From the NCBI GenBank assembly GCA_014773175.1, contig VXCM01003390.1:1-64000 (forward strand): a stretch of 64,000 nt of DNA. Reading direction: 5' to 3'. Below, piece by piece: positions 36,034 to 48,295 of this stretch. The position numbers and the translations under genes are program-made. The notes beneath the pieces are model-generated. The model searched no databases and was not told the origin of the DNA. It saw only the letters and a program-made list of their open reading frames with translations. Source of the stretch: Lucifuga dentata. Its lineage: Eukaryota > Chordata > Actinopteri > Ophidiiformes > Bythitidae. Each line of letters begins with the position of its first letter. Position 1 is the first letter of the stretch.

Positions 36034-36217
36034 TGTTTGTTTTTCCGTCCCTTTTCTCCACACCTCTGAAAACACATTTACATCATGGGGATGCCAGTCG
36101 CATTGTGGTGCATGACCTTGCAACCCTCAAACGTGCCACCAGCCATTTCAGCCGCAATTACATTACATTTTCCGTGTGCACGCGTAGTTCCCACTCCTGT
36201 TCAGCATAAACCAGCCT
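35815..36217 (-). mobile_element. PIF/Harbinger element fragment with AAGGCTGGTTTATGC end
   Basis: On the minus strand the element begins AAGGCTGGTTTATGCTGAAC next to TTA/TAA, the usual Harbinger pattern, and runs into a broken MADF-domain gene. The opposite end is missing; the sequence instead meets a LINE tail at about 35808. A second, shorter fragment of the same end lies at 45715-45796. Confidence 0.65.
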
Positions 36218-36224
36218 TAAGTGG

Positions 36225-37030
36225 AAAAGATGCAGCGTTGGTGAAGACAAACTGAATATCATGGCAAAGCTGATTTTCATCAAACGCTGAAGTGCTGCTT
36301 CAAATGTTTAGTTCAGATTTAAACACTTTCATTTTGTTACAAACTCAGCAAAAAAAACGGAAAGTTTCCCCTCATTAATAACCATAAATTAATGTAAATA
36401 ATTTAAGAAAAGACAAGACTATATGAACACCGTGGGGCAGAACACGCTGGAACAAATACCAATTGTTCTGTTGTGTACTATTAATTTTACCCAGCTAGTT
36501 GTTTGTTGTGTGTGTATTTTGCCAGACCAGGATAAACCCCTCAATACTGTACAACAACATGGAAAAAAACAAATTACTTTCTGTCTTCACTGTGGTATTA
36601 ATTTGTGCTGCAATTTATACAGATCTGGAGTTTCTCCCAGCATATAATTTTCTTCTGGTAATTAAAGTACTTCAGCTAAAATTAAGCTCCTTTGTTAGTC
36701 TTGAAGTTAAAAGGGAAATGAAAACAGTGAGTAGCATTGAGGTCTTTGTGTAAAAACTCCTGTTTGATTCTGGTCTCAAATCACACACTTTCGAAGAAAC
36801 TTGTCAGATTTCCTTTAGTATTTTTTTATAAATCATCTCTTAAAACTCATGAAGCACTTAATAATATAAAATATTAACTGGGAAACAAATAACCTTGTAA
36901 GCTTATGAATCACATTTATTAGCTAAATGACGGAATCCTATTAATTCTATTACTCTGCATTCATGCCTTACTCACGTCAGACAAAATCAGTTTGTCAAAA
37001 GGTTTGTGACCTTGTTATGTTGCGATCTAT
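36225..37030. other. Unassigned non-coding sequence
   Basis: No gene or repeat was recognised; frames at 36423-36753 are short and domainless. Confidence 0.45.
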
Positions 37031-37038
37031 TGTACTTA

Positions 37039-37666
37039 TGCTGCGTTTGACAGAACTCGGATTTTTCCGACTTCTTACTTGGAAAAATGTGTTGGAACGG
37101 CACTTGAAGTTGGAGCTCCGGCTGGGAAAGTAGGACAAAATTATCTACCCGACTAACCAAGAATGACGTCACTCAACATGGCAGTGCCATGGAAGCGAGC
37201 TTTGTGAATGGAAATGATCAGCTAAAAGGNTGACGTCACTCAACATGGCAGTGCCATGGAAGCGAGCTTTGTGAATGGAAATGATCAGCTAAAAGGTGAA
37301 TAAAGTATTTTTTTTCTTGGGTGAAATTGAAAGAAAAAAATCAGAATATATCGCTAAGTTAGCTATCTATTTGGTATAATAACTATTTGCCATTGATACG
37401 TAAGTGTAAATAATGTCATAATATTACTTCTCTGCACAAAGTTTAATACCTACTGTGATTAATATCATAGTAAAACAACACAACCAAACAATCCTGTAGT
37501 CTAACTTTACTTTTGTTAGCATTTATTACGAAGTTTAATTAATTTTACAGTATTTATCGGTGTTCAGCTATGCTTTTTTGATGACATTTGGCTGGATCGG
37601 TTTGCGGTTGGAAGTTGAAGTTTCCAACTGGGAAAAATTTGACTTCTGAGGTCTGTGAATGCAGCA
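37039..37666 (+). mobile_element. TTA-flanked MITE, full copy (copy 5 of 5)
   Basis: Starts TGCTGCGTTTGACAGAACTC and ends GGTCTGTGAATGCAGCA, with TTA on the left (37036-37038) and TCA on the right (one base off). CRE core TGACGTCA lies at 37164-37171. A 66-bp block is repeated across N at 37230, matching the assembly-overlap pattern. Confidence 0.75.
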
Positions 37667-37669
37667 TCA

Positions 37670-38322
37670 GAACTCAGGCAAAAAACTCTACCTCCAACAC
37701 AGAAGAGTGTGAAGGAATAGTGATTCAATTCAGAACTCCCAGCTGGAAAATCTTATCTGACATAAGCGCACCTGATGTCATAACAATATGGCGACAGAAA
37801 GATAAAACCTGATTTTATTCATTTTACATCGTTTCTCTTTGCTAATCGTGCAGAAATAATCTGTGTAGATCCTCTGGAGATGTTTGTAACAGTCACAGAT
37901 TTGCCATGCAAATATGAACTTGCTGTGGGCATCCGTGTTTTTCCAAGCAGAAGCACTGGGACTCGTTTAGACCAGAACTCGGGAGAATTGACTTGGAAGT
38001 TCAGAACACAACGGATCGAGAGCTGCAGGTAACGTCGTGCCATCGAAGTTCTGAGTGGTGGCATGGGCTCAACAACACGATAGATCATAAACCAACTGCA
38101 CCAGACAATCGGAATACATTGTAAAACTTATGCCTAACACCTGGTGACAAAACCTCAGGACATGCACACACACACACACACACAGAGACACACACGAGTA
38201 AGGTGATTCACATTTTGAGCCAAACGGTGAGAGAAATGGAGGCCAGATGTCTCTCACAAGCTGCTAATCTACGTACACTCTACACTTCAGAAAGGGAAAA
38301 TAAATAAGCAGTGAATGAGGAC

Positions 38323-38358
<36 letters not shown>

Positions 38359-39845
38359 TCCTCCTGACACACACATATTGGAGCAATAGCTGTGCAGGCT
38401 GGTTTGAGTGTTAAAGCAGGCTGAAGTACTCAGGATGCTTATTTGTGGAGTTGGTCACCAGACATTAGGTCACCATTTTTATTTCCTCCAGACCAAATAA
38501 AAACCTTTTACACAACCTCTAAACTTCCACGCTTCCTCACATTTTAGTCCAGCCCTGGCAGGATTCGGGCTCTAACTGCGTCACGGAATGTCAAATGAAA
38601 AATTGGAATTTTATTATTTCAACGGCAAATCCGAAAGGGCATGGATTATTAAATGAACATACGAGGATGCGGAGGGGCAGATGTCATGGAGTCGCATTGG
38701 AAAAATTCCAGCTTAATTCTTATGAAACTCTAAGGAAGAAAATCTAACATTTTTATCTTATATACAGATTTTACTGTTATGTGTATTGGTTATTACAGCT
38801 CAAAAGGTTACCATTGCTCAGCTTAATTTAGAATTCCTATGTTTATTTTTACTTGTAATATTTATGCTGCATTCAGGTGCTCATGAAAAGCTTAAACAAC
38901 TAAGAATTTAGTTTTGTTTGCCAGACAGTGGAGATAGTTTAGTTGAATATTCAATCTAAAAACATAAATATCTTTTTTTCATTCTTTCTCATTGTAAAAA
39001 GTGTTACTAAATTTAAAAAATGACTTGATAAATTGCTTTTCCATAACTTAGTACTTCTTAGAAATTCATTCAAGTCAACAGATGGTGTTAATATTGATCA
39101 AATATTATTTATAGACATTTAATGTGCAGATCAACATTCTGCAGAAGACAACTGATTAGACTATATGTGTGTGTGCGTGTGCATGTCTGTGTGGGTTTGT
39201 CAATCATCGTCTTCATATTGACATTTTCTTTGTAGCATTCATCTCGCCGCCGCTCACTCAATGGCATCATGGCCAGAAGCTGCATTTATTTGGATTTTCT
39301 CTCCCTCCAAATAAAATCTATATCTCCTTCCATCGATACCATCATGTCTTCTCCAGTCTGGCCTTGTCTCCATCTATCTTCCTTTGTCAATTTCATCCTT
39401 GTCACTTCCTCCACTTTCTGCTCTCCTCCTCGTGGTGTTGGTAATCCTGCCATTGTTGCTGTGATCATGTTTGTATTTCCAACATAATTGGATGAAGTGT
39501 TGCTGTCTAGACGGGATTGGCACATCAATTGTTAGCCATCATTCTCCTACACAGATGACTTCACGCTGCTGGATGGCTTTACGTCAATGAAAAGAGGGAG
39601 AAGAAAAGAGATTGGAGATGAATGGCCCAAAATTTAAAGCTGTTGAGCAGATTAGAGGGACACATTTTCAAGTTGGCGCATCTGACAGGTTTGAAATGCT
39701 CAATAAATTCTCCTTGCCATGTAAACTGTGCTTATAGTGAAGACTGATGAGATGAGAAGATACTATTAAAACAAAATCATCAATACTATTGCAAAAGAAG
39801 AGGCCGGCTTTTGTAGAATGTCAAATTTCCACGTCAGTGCAGCAG
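37670..39845. other. Unassigned sequence with CA microsatellites
   Basis: The first 380 bases (ACTCAGGCAAAAAACTC to GAGCTGCAGG) contain AACTCCCAGCTGGAAAATC and ACTCGGGAGAATTGAC words like the MITE ends above and may be a related, worn element. CA runs lie at 38165-38184 and 38335-38358. An isolated TGCTGCATTCAGG end is at about 38866. No gene seen. Confidence 0.35.
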
Positions 39846-39851
39846 GGAAGG

Positions 39852-40767
39852 TACCATATAAGCCGAGTTTTTTTTTAACCAAATTTCACAACGCAAATCA
39901 GGGGTCGGCTTATACATGAGTAATTCAAATTGGATCCCAGAGAAGGAAATTTCCAGGAGTGGAAATACTACCCATTACCACAACCCATGGAAAATAGTTT
40001 AAGTCATACCTTAGAATGATGTATTTCCTGACTAAACATCTTATTCAGCACATTTTGCAGCAGCCAGTAAGCCGTGATCCATCAGTTACAGTGATCAGCT
40101 GCTGAAATAAATATCATGTTTACCGGTACGTGGATTATTTTCAGAAAATCAGAGGAATACTATAACAATTCTCAGAAAAACAGGTAATTAATTTGCTGAA
40201 CAAATAAATTGATGGAACAACATCAGGGCGTTGGCTGAGGGAATTCCAAAACTCCGTATCGAGGAATGTCCAGCACATAGACAGGCCCACATCGACTCAG
40301 GATAATTACTGTAAACACGTAATGGGTGAGATTCTTAACAAAACAAGTGTTTTTTAAAAACACCATAATTACACAGCTAAATAAGCTAAATAAGCGCCGT
40401 GATAATTATATCTCATTTGTAAAGCTTTCCTTACCATCATCAATGCAATTCAGACAAGGAAGAGGAGTCTGGAAAACTTAATGTTAGCTAATGTCACTTA
40501 TGGTAAACAGCTGTTTACCGGTACCGGAACGTGGATTATTTTCAGAAAATCACAGGAATACTATGACAATTCTCAGAAAAAAACAGGTAATTTCTNACGT
40601 GGATTATTTTCAGAAAATCACAGGAATACTATGACAATTCTCAGAAAAAAACAGGTAATTTCTAACCAAATGATGGAACCACATCAGGGCTTATATGCGG
40701 GTTTCTTTAAAAATCTAAATTTCCAGGTCAAAATTGGGGGTCGGCTTATAGTCGAGTTTATATGGTA
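39852..40767 (+). mobile_element. TATAAGCC-family element, long copy C
   Basis: Left end TACCATATAAGCCGAG, right end CGGCTTATAGTCGAG followed by TTTATATGGTA. This is the long form (about 0.9 kb). It contains two diverged tandem occurrences of a block around GGATTATTTTCAGAAAATCA and ACAGGTAATT. A third occurrence after N at 40596 is exact and is probably an assembly overlap. No coding capacity. Confidence 0.7.
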
Positions 40768-41113
40768 ATTCATTAACTGTGTGCAGGCCTGAAAATCTTT
40801 GTGAGAAATGTAAGGATGTAAAAGATGCTGCAGCTGAATGAAAATGAGAAACTTGGTGGGTTTTCATAATAATCTTGACTTTTGTTTGCCAGACAAGAGA
40901 AGCGTTGACCACACAGCAGAAATGATGACGTCTGCTTCTTGCTGTAACCCTGAGGCCACGACGCCACTGGGTGGTGCACTGTTAGCAACCCATCAGCATC
41001 TAATAGAAAATCCCAGCCTAATCCTCATGAATAGCAGATTGTTTCACTTTAGAACAAACCTCACTGGTCAGTCACCTGTGGACTTTTCATCTTTCCTTCA
41101 CATCAATAACAAG

Positions 41114-41156
41114 CTCTCTCTCTCTCTCTCTCTCACTCTCTCTCTCTCTCTCTCTC
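41114..41156. repeat. (CT)n microsatellite
   Basis: CT run with one ACTCTC interruption. Confidence 0.9.
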
Positions 41157-41526
41157 ACCAGCAGGAAGCAGAGGATGAATTCAGCAGCTTTTGATTTACA
41201 CTGTGACACGCGAGTGTTCAACAAAGTGCTTTCATGCAAGAAAACAGAATAAATGAAGCTGAGAGTTTTGTCGTTTCCATCATAAAGTTGATTCTAGATC
41301 GTGCGGTAATTCACGTTAATTTTCATTTCAGTTCAAATCCGTGAGAAAATGACAGGACAGGAGAAAGATCGGAAGAGAACATGATTTATAATGAGACGGC
41401 ACTCCGAGAACGCATGCCTCCACCAAGGCCGACAAAATCCCAAATAACCCCCTCCCACACACACACACACACACACAGATTTGTCTCGGGGTAGAATATC
41501 TGGTTATTTATGTGTTAACTCATCTA

Positions 41527-41705
41527 CAGGCAGTCCCTGACTTACAAACAATCCATATTTACAAACTGACCGCCATAAAACCTTTAAATTAAAAATTTGA
41601 GTTACATATAATGATTTGTAATAATGAATGGCTCATTACTCTATGATGCCTCTTCTGACGTGCAAGACATCAGTAGGAGCGAGAGTAAGTGTTAACCTAC
41701 GTGTT

Positions 41706-41737
<32 letters not shown>

Positions 41738-42013
41738 TTTCTCTCTTTCTCTCTCTCAAATATATATATACACAAACTGTAGTTAGTACATTATTATTAT
41801 TATTATTACTACTACTGTACTGTATTATTATGTTTAAGATGTTTTAGGATATCTGGAAGTGTTTCTTTAATGTTTCCTACACATAGAAAGGTAAAATATA
41901 TAGGCTAGATACACACCTAAGTAAAATAGTGCTAGATACACACCTTACGACTTACGTACAAATCCGACTTAGGAACAGCGGTGGGAACGGAACTCGTTCG
42001 TAAAGACTGCCTG
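41527..42013 (+). mobile_element. Tigger/pogo-like MITE, copy 3
   Basis: Starts CAGGCAGTCCCTGACTTAC and ends AAGACTGCCTG with TA on both sides. The interior has CATCAGTAGGAGCGAGAG, a CA/CT tract (41711-41758), a TTA triplet run (41788-41808) and GATATCTGGAAGTGTTTC, as in copy 2. Copy 1 lacks this part. A short internal duplication (GCTAGATACACACC twice, near 41905 and 41930) is specific to this copy. Confidence 0.75.
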
Positions 42014-42019
42014 TACTCA

Positions 42020-43090
42020 ACTTATGATGGATCTGATTAGTACCCGTTACTGCAAAGCACCATTTCCGCTTTGAGGATTATTAAAGTTTGATCTGACCTA
42101 AGCTAAAGAAAGCATCAATAAAGGAGAAGGAGGGAGGAAATGCTGATGGACTTGAAGAATAATTTAACGGCATTTGAAATGTCACTTCATGCCAGAAGGA
42201 AGGCTCTTCATCTACAGTAATTAGACGAATATTTAATGAGCACATTATCTATTACCGACAGCCAAAAGGAGTCTGCAGAGATGGACTCGCGGTGTTTATC
42301 ATACGATGCGTCATTACAGGTATTGTTTCTCACTCAGTCTAAAGGTGACGCTGCTTCACTCTGTCATTTATTCACTGCTGATGAAACAAAGCAGCCATTA
42401 TGCTTCTCATGGTAATGGCACTCTTACAGCAAAAACAACTCGACATTTTAAATGTCATCTCTACTCTGTGATGGTGGGTTTCTCAACTTTCATCTCTCTC
42501 TCTCTCTCTCTCTCTCTCATACTTCCGAGATTCGTCAGCAGTTGGGCTAGTTTTTGTATTTCTTTATTGCATTTTCTCAATCGTTTTGGCTCAATTATTA
42601 AATGCAGTTTTTTTTTCTTCAAAACAATAAGTTCAACTCTCTGAACAGTTACTTTCTTGTTCACACCAGATTTGAATTTCTTAGTTATTTAAGCAAACTG
42701 CACATGTTTTGGCACATGTGCAAAAGACTAAACTTAGTTAATTGTACTTGTACAATTGTCTACAGATTTGCACATAACTAAATGTTCAAGGCTGCCGATC
42801 AAAACTGATGATTGATTCTCAGTGGAACTGTCAACCTCTTCACAACTTCTAAACATTCTTTCATCATGTGAGATGCTCTGAAATACTGTTCAAGTAACGT
42901 TGATATGATTTGATTCTATACAAGAATCTGCAGTAGAATTAAGAAAATGGCAAAATTTCAGAAAATTCTTCCACATCATTTGATCTAGTTCTGTCTGAAT
43001 CTCTCCAGCAGAAATTGCACAATTTTCAGAGGCAAAAATGTGTCGCCCTGTTTTAGTAAAACTCCTAAAACAAGCTGAACAAAAAGACAA
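42020..43090. other. Unassigned non-coding sequence
   Basis: No gene seen. A (TC)n run lies at 42493-42518. Segment 42700-42790 contains several short inverted words (GCACATGT, TTGTACTTGTACAA). Confidence 0.4.
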
Positions 43091-43092
43091 TC

Positions 43093-43959
43093 TACCATGT
43101 ATACTCGAGTATAAGCCCAGTTTTTGTTTTTTTTTAACCAAATTTCACAACACAAATCGGGGTTCGGCTTATACATGAGTAATTAAAATCGGATCCCAAT
43201 AAACAAAATTTCCAGCAGTGGAAATACTACCCATTACCACTACCCATGGAAAATAGTTTAAATCATACCTTAGAATGATGTATTTCCTGACTAAACATCT
43301 TATTCAGCGCATTTTGCAGCAGCCAGTAAGACGTGATCCATCAGTTACGGTAATCAGCTGCTGAAAGAAATATCATGTTTACTGGTACGTGGATTATTTT
43401 CAGAAAATCACAGGAATACTATGACAGTATCCAGAAAAACAGGTAATTTGCTGAACAAATAAATTGATGGAACAACAACAGAGGGTCGGCTGAAGGAATT
43501 CCAAAACTCCGTATGGAGGAATGTCCAGCACATAGACAGGCCCGCATCGACGCAGGTACAGGATAATTACTGGAAACACGTAATGGGTGAAATTCTTAAC
43601 AAAAAAAACCCCCCAAAAAACACTATAATTACGCAGCTAAATAAGGGCTAAATAAGCGCCATGATAATTATAGCTCCTTCATAAAGCTTTCCTTACCTTC
43701 GTCAATGTGATCCAGACGAGGAAGAGGAGTCTGGAAAACTTAATGTTAGCTAATGTCACTTACAGTAAACAGCTGTTTACCGGTACCGATACGTGGATTA
43801 TTTTCAAAAATCACAGGAATACTATGAAAATCCTCAGAAAAAAAACAGGTAATTTCTAAACAAATGATGGAACAACATCAGGGCTTATATGCAGGTTTCT
43901 TTGAAAATCTAAATTTCCAGGTCAAAATCGGGGGTCGGCTTATAGTCGAGTATACGGTA
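43093..43959 (+). mobile_element. TATAAGCC-family element, long copy D
   Basis: Ends TACCATGTATACTCGAG and CTCGACTATAAGCC-complement followed by TATACGGTA. It is nearly colinear with copy C, with the same diverged internal duplication, so the long form is the likely founder and the short copy A is a deletion derivative. TA flanks are consistent with a TcMar-type target site. Confidence 0.75.
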
Positions 43960-43999
43960 GTTCCAATCACATTTAACTTGCAATAAAATCTAAGTCATT

Positions 44000-44780
44000 T
44001 AAAATGCATAAAATTGTCTCAATGAACATATTTCTCAGGGGAAACAGCAACTGAATACAGTCAGCTGATTCCGCAGAGGTGACGGAACCATAAAGTGCAT
44101 CTCATAGTGTAAACCTGCCTAATTGTTAACAACCAAGAGTCCATAAAGGAGTGGAAATACAGCACAGACATAAATAATTGATGAGACCAGTTACCCCACA
44201 AAGAAACGAGTGTTCTTTTTTCCCTGCTGTGCGTCTTTCTATCTCTGGAGCCACGCAGTCGTGAGTGTGGGTCACTCTCCCATAATGCTTTGCATACCCC
44301 ATGATGAGATGTTGGCACCAGCGTATGAGCACTGGGCCCAGAGTGGCAGCTGCATGCGACGGCTATCAGCTTCACTTATTCATGTGTGGACACATGCAAA
44401 AACACACTTGTACTGCACACACATGCCACACACACGCACAGCAGCAGTTAATTAAACGGCCATGTATGTTTTTGACGGCGATGCCACTCGTCTGAAATCT
44501 GCTCCATGTCAGATTATTAGAAGGGTTGTTTCAGTCCCGCAATTAAAGATGGTGTCTTTCTGTGTGTCTGTAGAAGTGAATTACAAGTTACTTAAGTTTA
44601 ATAAGCAGAGCTGTGTGTGCATCTTTTCCTTACCTTCATTAAGAAACATGTTTTTTTTTAAATTATTATCTAGTTATTTCACCCTGTGTTACACCAGTCT
44701 GATTTCTTGGATAACCAGAGAAAAGGGCTGCAAAGATAATTGCATCCTGCATCTGTACCACTTATTACTAGAGGAAGAAA
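44000..44780. other. Unassigned non-coding sequence
   Basis: No gene or repeat was recognised; a CA-rich stretch lies at 44398-44443. Confidence 0.4.
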
Positions 44781-44784
44781 GGAA

Positions 44785-44994
44785 CACTGTAAAATGTGAC
44801 AAGTTGATCTTAAAAACAATCTAGGAAACAGATTGCCTTAAAAAAGTAAGTAAATATAACTATTAGTCTTAAGTTATGTTTACTTTATGTCTACTTTAAC
44901 TTAAGACTATATAGTTATATTTACTTATCCTTTTTCAAGGCAATCAGTTTCCAAGATTTTTTCTAAGTATGATCAACTTGTCATATTTTAAGTG
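44785..44994. mobile_element. Foldback MITE with about 90-bp arms
   Basis: The left arm, from CACTGTAAAATGTGACAAG through GAAACAGATTGCCTT and AAGTAAATATAACTA to AGTCTTAAG, is inversely repeated after a short loop (about 44877-44895) ending at CTTGTCATATTTTAAGTG. Such near-complete hairpins with CACTGTAAAA-like ends are a known MITE style in fish. No coding capacity; no clear target duplication. Confidence 0.75.
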
Positions 44995-44999
44995 AACTA

Positions 45000-45340
45000 A
45001 GAACATTAACTCAAGTTACTCAAGCAGACTTTTGACTATTTACATTTTATGATAATTTCAGCAAAGGACATATTGTACTTTTTATTCTATTACATTTATC
45101 CACTTTTTGGCACCTTAAGTAAAATGCACATTAAAATACAATGCTTTGTCTGGATAATGAAATCTGTTGATGGGACTTCCATTTACCCTTGCATTAACAT
45201 GCCCTCTCGTTATCATTTCATTTCATTTTGTTTGCACAATTATAAGGATAAAAAACAAAAAGAAACACAGAAACACAAAAACAACTCAGGAATAAAACAA
45301 CATAACACCATTCTCGTGCAGGAGAGGTAAAAATTCACGG
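45000..45340. repeat. Worn repeat fragments
   Basis: GTACTTTTTATTCTATTACATT (split: GTACTTTTTATTC then TATTACATTTATCC) resembles a common fish repeat, and ATCATTTCATTTCATTTTG resembles an inverted LINE tail. Both are too worn to assign. Confidence 0.3.
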
Positions 45341-45714
45341 CTTATACTAAGACCCATCCCCAACATCAATCATCTCCAATTCAATCCATCACACCACAAA
45401 AAAAGACAGAAGTGACCCAGGCCACACAAAACCAAAAACAAAAAAACCCTGACAAATAGTCACTTTTCAACCAGCAGTTATACTATAATTGCATTAATAA
45501 TAGAGTCAGCAGTACTTTTGTAAAAGAATAAAATAATGTTGCTCGTTGTACTACATCTAAGTATGAATTCCATAAAGTTGCACCTCTGTGTCGAAATGAA
45601 AAATGGACCACAATGCTACAACAAAAAGAAAAATGAAGCTGTTTAGATTGTCTAGTACTTTACATTATCATATGTCATATGTGGTCTGGCAGATCGGATA
45701 GTATTCGGATCACA

Positions 45715-45796
45715 ACATGTCATTTTGGCTGCAATTATGTCACATTTTCTGAGCGCCCATTGTTGTTCCACGTCCACGTTAAGCACAAACCAGCCT
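45715..45796 (-). mobile_element. Harbinger end fragment
   Basis: Read on the minus strand it begins AAGGCTGGTTTGTGCTTAAC and continues through GAAAATGTGACATAATTGC, matching the end of the element at 35815-36217. TTA lies next to the end. The rest of the element is missing. Confidence 0.6.
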
Positions 45797-45799
45797 TAA

Positions 45800-48290
45800 T
45801 GCATCAGTAATTTAACACTGACAGGGATAATTCTTCACACTGAGTATGTTTACTTTGGTTTTACTGCTCATATTCAGTTAATTTTACATGTGCAGAATGT
45901 TCTATTACATTAGCATGTTTCTTTTAATAAATAATCTGAGTAATACTTACACCAAGGCCAGTTACCTCCATCATTTTGTGGTTTTCCTCCCTCCCTGCTG
46001 TGTCGGCTGTTTTCCAGTTCACTACTTCATGCTGTACTCAAATGTCTACTGGTTTCACATCCAAAAGTGTTTAATAAATACTTAAAAATAAATAAATAAA
46101 TAAAAGCCCCCTGCTGTTAAAGTCTAAGCCTCTGCATAAATTCTGTCCCAGCCTGAGTCCCAAACCATCGCCCCTGGAATTGGCATTAATTGCTTGAGAG
46201 AGGAAAGTAATTATCTCAGGTAATTATTACTCTGGGTAGAGTGAGACACCAGACAAGCTTTCTCTGTTGGTTCCCTGTGGAGAGAAGTAAAGAGAATTCT
46301 GCCTTTAACATGTTTTAATTGGAGGGGCTGGACCCTCAAAGCTATAAGCTCTCATGGCTCAAGGGTTTAAAGCACACATGCACAAACACATCCCTGAAGA
46401 CACACACACAATGACACTGACACCTACATGCTTGCATACGCTCAGCCTTTTAAGCCATACTGCAAGTGAAATAAAAATGATTCTCATGTTCACTTTTACA
46501 GTAAATTGGCCTGAGAAAAAGGCACATTAGACTTCATGCACTATTATCTTTCTTTTCTTGTAAGAAAAACTAATCACCATTTACAGTGTAATTAGAAATT
46601 TGTCTCTTTGCAAGTCCCCCAGAGACACTTGAGCCAAAAAAGCATGGGATTGGTGATTAATGGCACTGTTATAGGCTTTTGAATTCTGTATGAGATAATG
46701 TCCTTAACCATCAAACAAATAGAGCAGCTAAAGTTAGAGAGTCAGCTTAGGCAGGGTGAAAAAAGGAACAAGGTTGTGTAATGATGTCTCCAGAGACATG
46801 CCCATGCTACCTGCTGTGTCGCAAACATGCCAGTCAAGCACCAGGTGGTCAGTACCCTGCTAAGCCTTCACATTAACACACACACACACACACACACACT
46901 CCTCAAATAGACATGCATAACCACAAATACAAAGCTAAACGTAGTTCAAGACAGAAAAAAAAAAGCTCCACACATCCCTAACGTCCTTGAACTCTAAACA
47001 GTTTGAAGGTAAACATGGACAGATGATAGTTCAATTCAGGAGCTGAACCCTCTGAAGTCCACATTGGCAGTCCCGATCCATCATAACAGTCCGTCAAGGC
47101 CTGTCCCAATTCATGACTCCTCCAAATGCAGCCAATAAATGCAGCCTGTTTTAGCCTGAATTTGCAGGACCAACCAGGGCAACCCTCAGTATCCCACAAT
47201 CCAATGGGTGGCAGTCAAAAATCAGAAAATATCAGGCCACTGTGTCTTCCAGGTATTTCGCAGGCATTTGTGTTCAGGTGGTTGTTGATCATTCGTACGT
47301 ATATCATGTGAACTTAAAACAACAACCACTGTAGGATATAAATACTGTTGTTGTTAGAACCTGTTAATCCATATGTTAAACTTGGACGTCTTGGAAAATT
47401 TCCTACTTCGTCAGCTGTTTGAGGCCAATCCTGCTGATAAGTATTGGTATATTTCAGTTTAAGGAGGAATGCTCAAATGCACCATCAGTTTTGGTTTTTA
47501 TGAAGCAATACAGAGTCATACGGGTCCTCTTGAGACCTGGCCTTCAGATCCTAGAGGATCCAGCCCCTGAATTGCTATGCAGCTTTTGCAGGCTGTCAGT
47601 TAAAGCTCTTTCTAAATACGAGTTCTTGTGTCCTCCATGATGAGTTTAACGCCAAACCTCATTTCCCAAACTAAAGAATGGAGGACAGATGATGTTCCTG
47701 GACATCTTGTTGAAGTTAAGGATTCATCAAATCCTTGCACTAGAAAAAGCAATGAGATAGTCAACTCAAGAAGAATCCCCATAAAACACAAACTCACAAC
47801 ATTATTGGATTTGATTTATCATCTAACACGATCAGAAGAGGCAAAGATACCAGTCAGTAATGTTAACATACTTGTAATGATAGAAGGTAAACATGGCCTG
47901 CTGTGTTGGTTTCATAATCCATTGTTTCATTGTGTACTCTGTTTTGCTTGTTAGCCCAGCTAGCTTCAGGTAACAAGCTAGCTTGAGGTAGCAGGTCGCA
48001 GAGTTGTTAATCATGGCTAAGGGTTGTTTGTGTAGACTTGCCTTGAGTTATGATATCTTCTTTGTTGTGCTGCTGTGTGGGTTTTTAATATTCAGGTTAA
48101 CATCAGTGAATCACTGCAGTTTGTGCAAGTTAACACAGGTAGACAAAGATGCCAATGATGCCGGAGGTGGGGGCGAATAAGTCCATAACTGTCCGCTGTT
48201 TCCTGTTTCTCCATGCCAACAAAATTAGAAAAGGAAAAAAAAATAAGTTTGCTTAGTTTAAGTTAATTTAAATTAATATTACCTTGTGCA
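45800..48290. other. Unassigned sequence, 46085-46245 possibly constrained
   Basis: No gene was recognised. Segment 46085-46245 is non-repetitive and includes TTGGCATTAATTGCTTGAG and AGGTAATTATTACTC. A (CA)n run is at 46876-46899. The minus frame at 46978-47199 and the plus frame at 47628-47954 have no recognisable domain. Confidence 0.35.
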
Positions 48291-48295
48291 GTGCA

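Noticed and set aside
35799..36209. 136-codon plus-strand frame
   Set aside because: It is antisense to the decayed MADF gene of a Harbinger fragment and spans the boundary with a LINE tail.
40481..40768. Tandem triplication within TATAAGCC copy C
   Set aside because: The third block is an exact repeat across N at 40596, fitting the assembly-overlap pattern; only the diverged pair is taken as real.
44462..44824. 120-codon plus-strand frame
   Set aside because: Its 3' end runs into the foldback MITE at 44785, and it has no recognisable domain.
47628..47954. 108-codon plus-strand frame and overlapping minus frame
   Set aside because: No domain, no splice sites in phase, ordinary AT-rich codon content.
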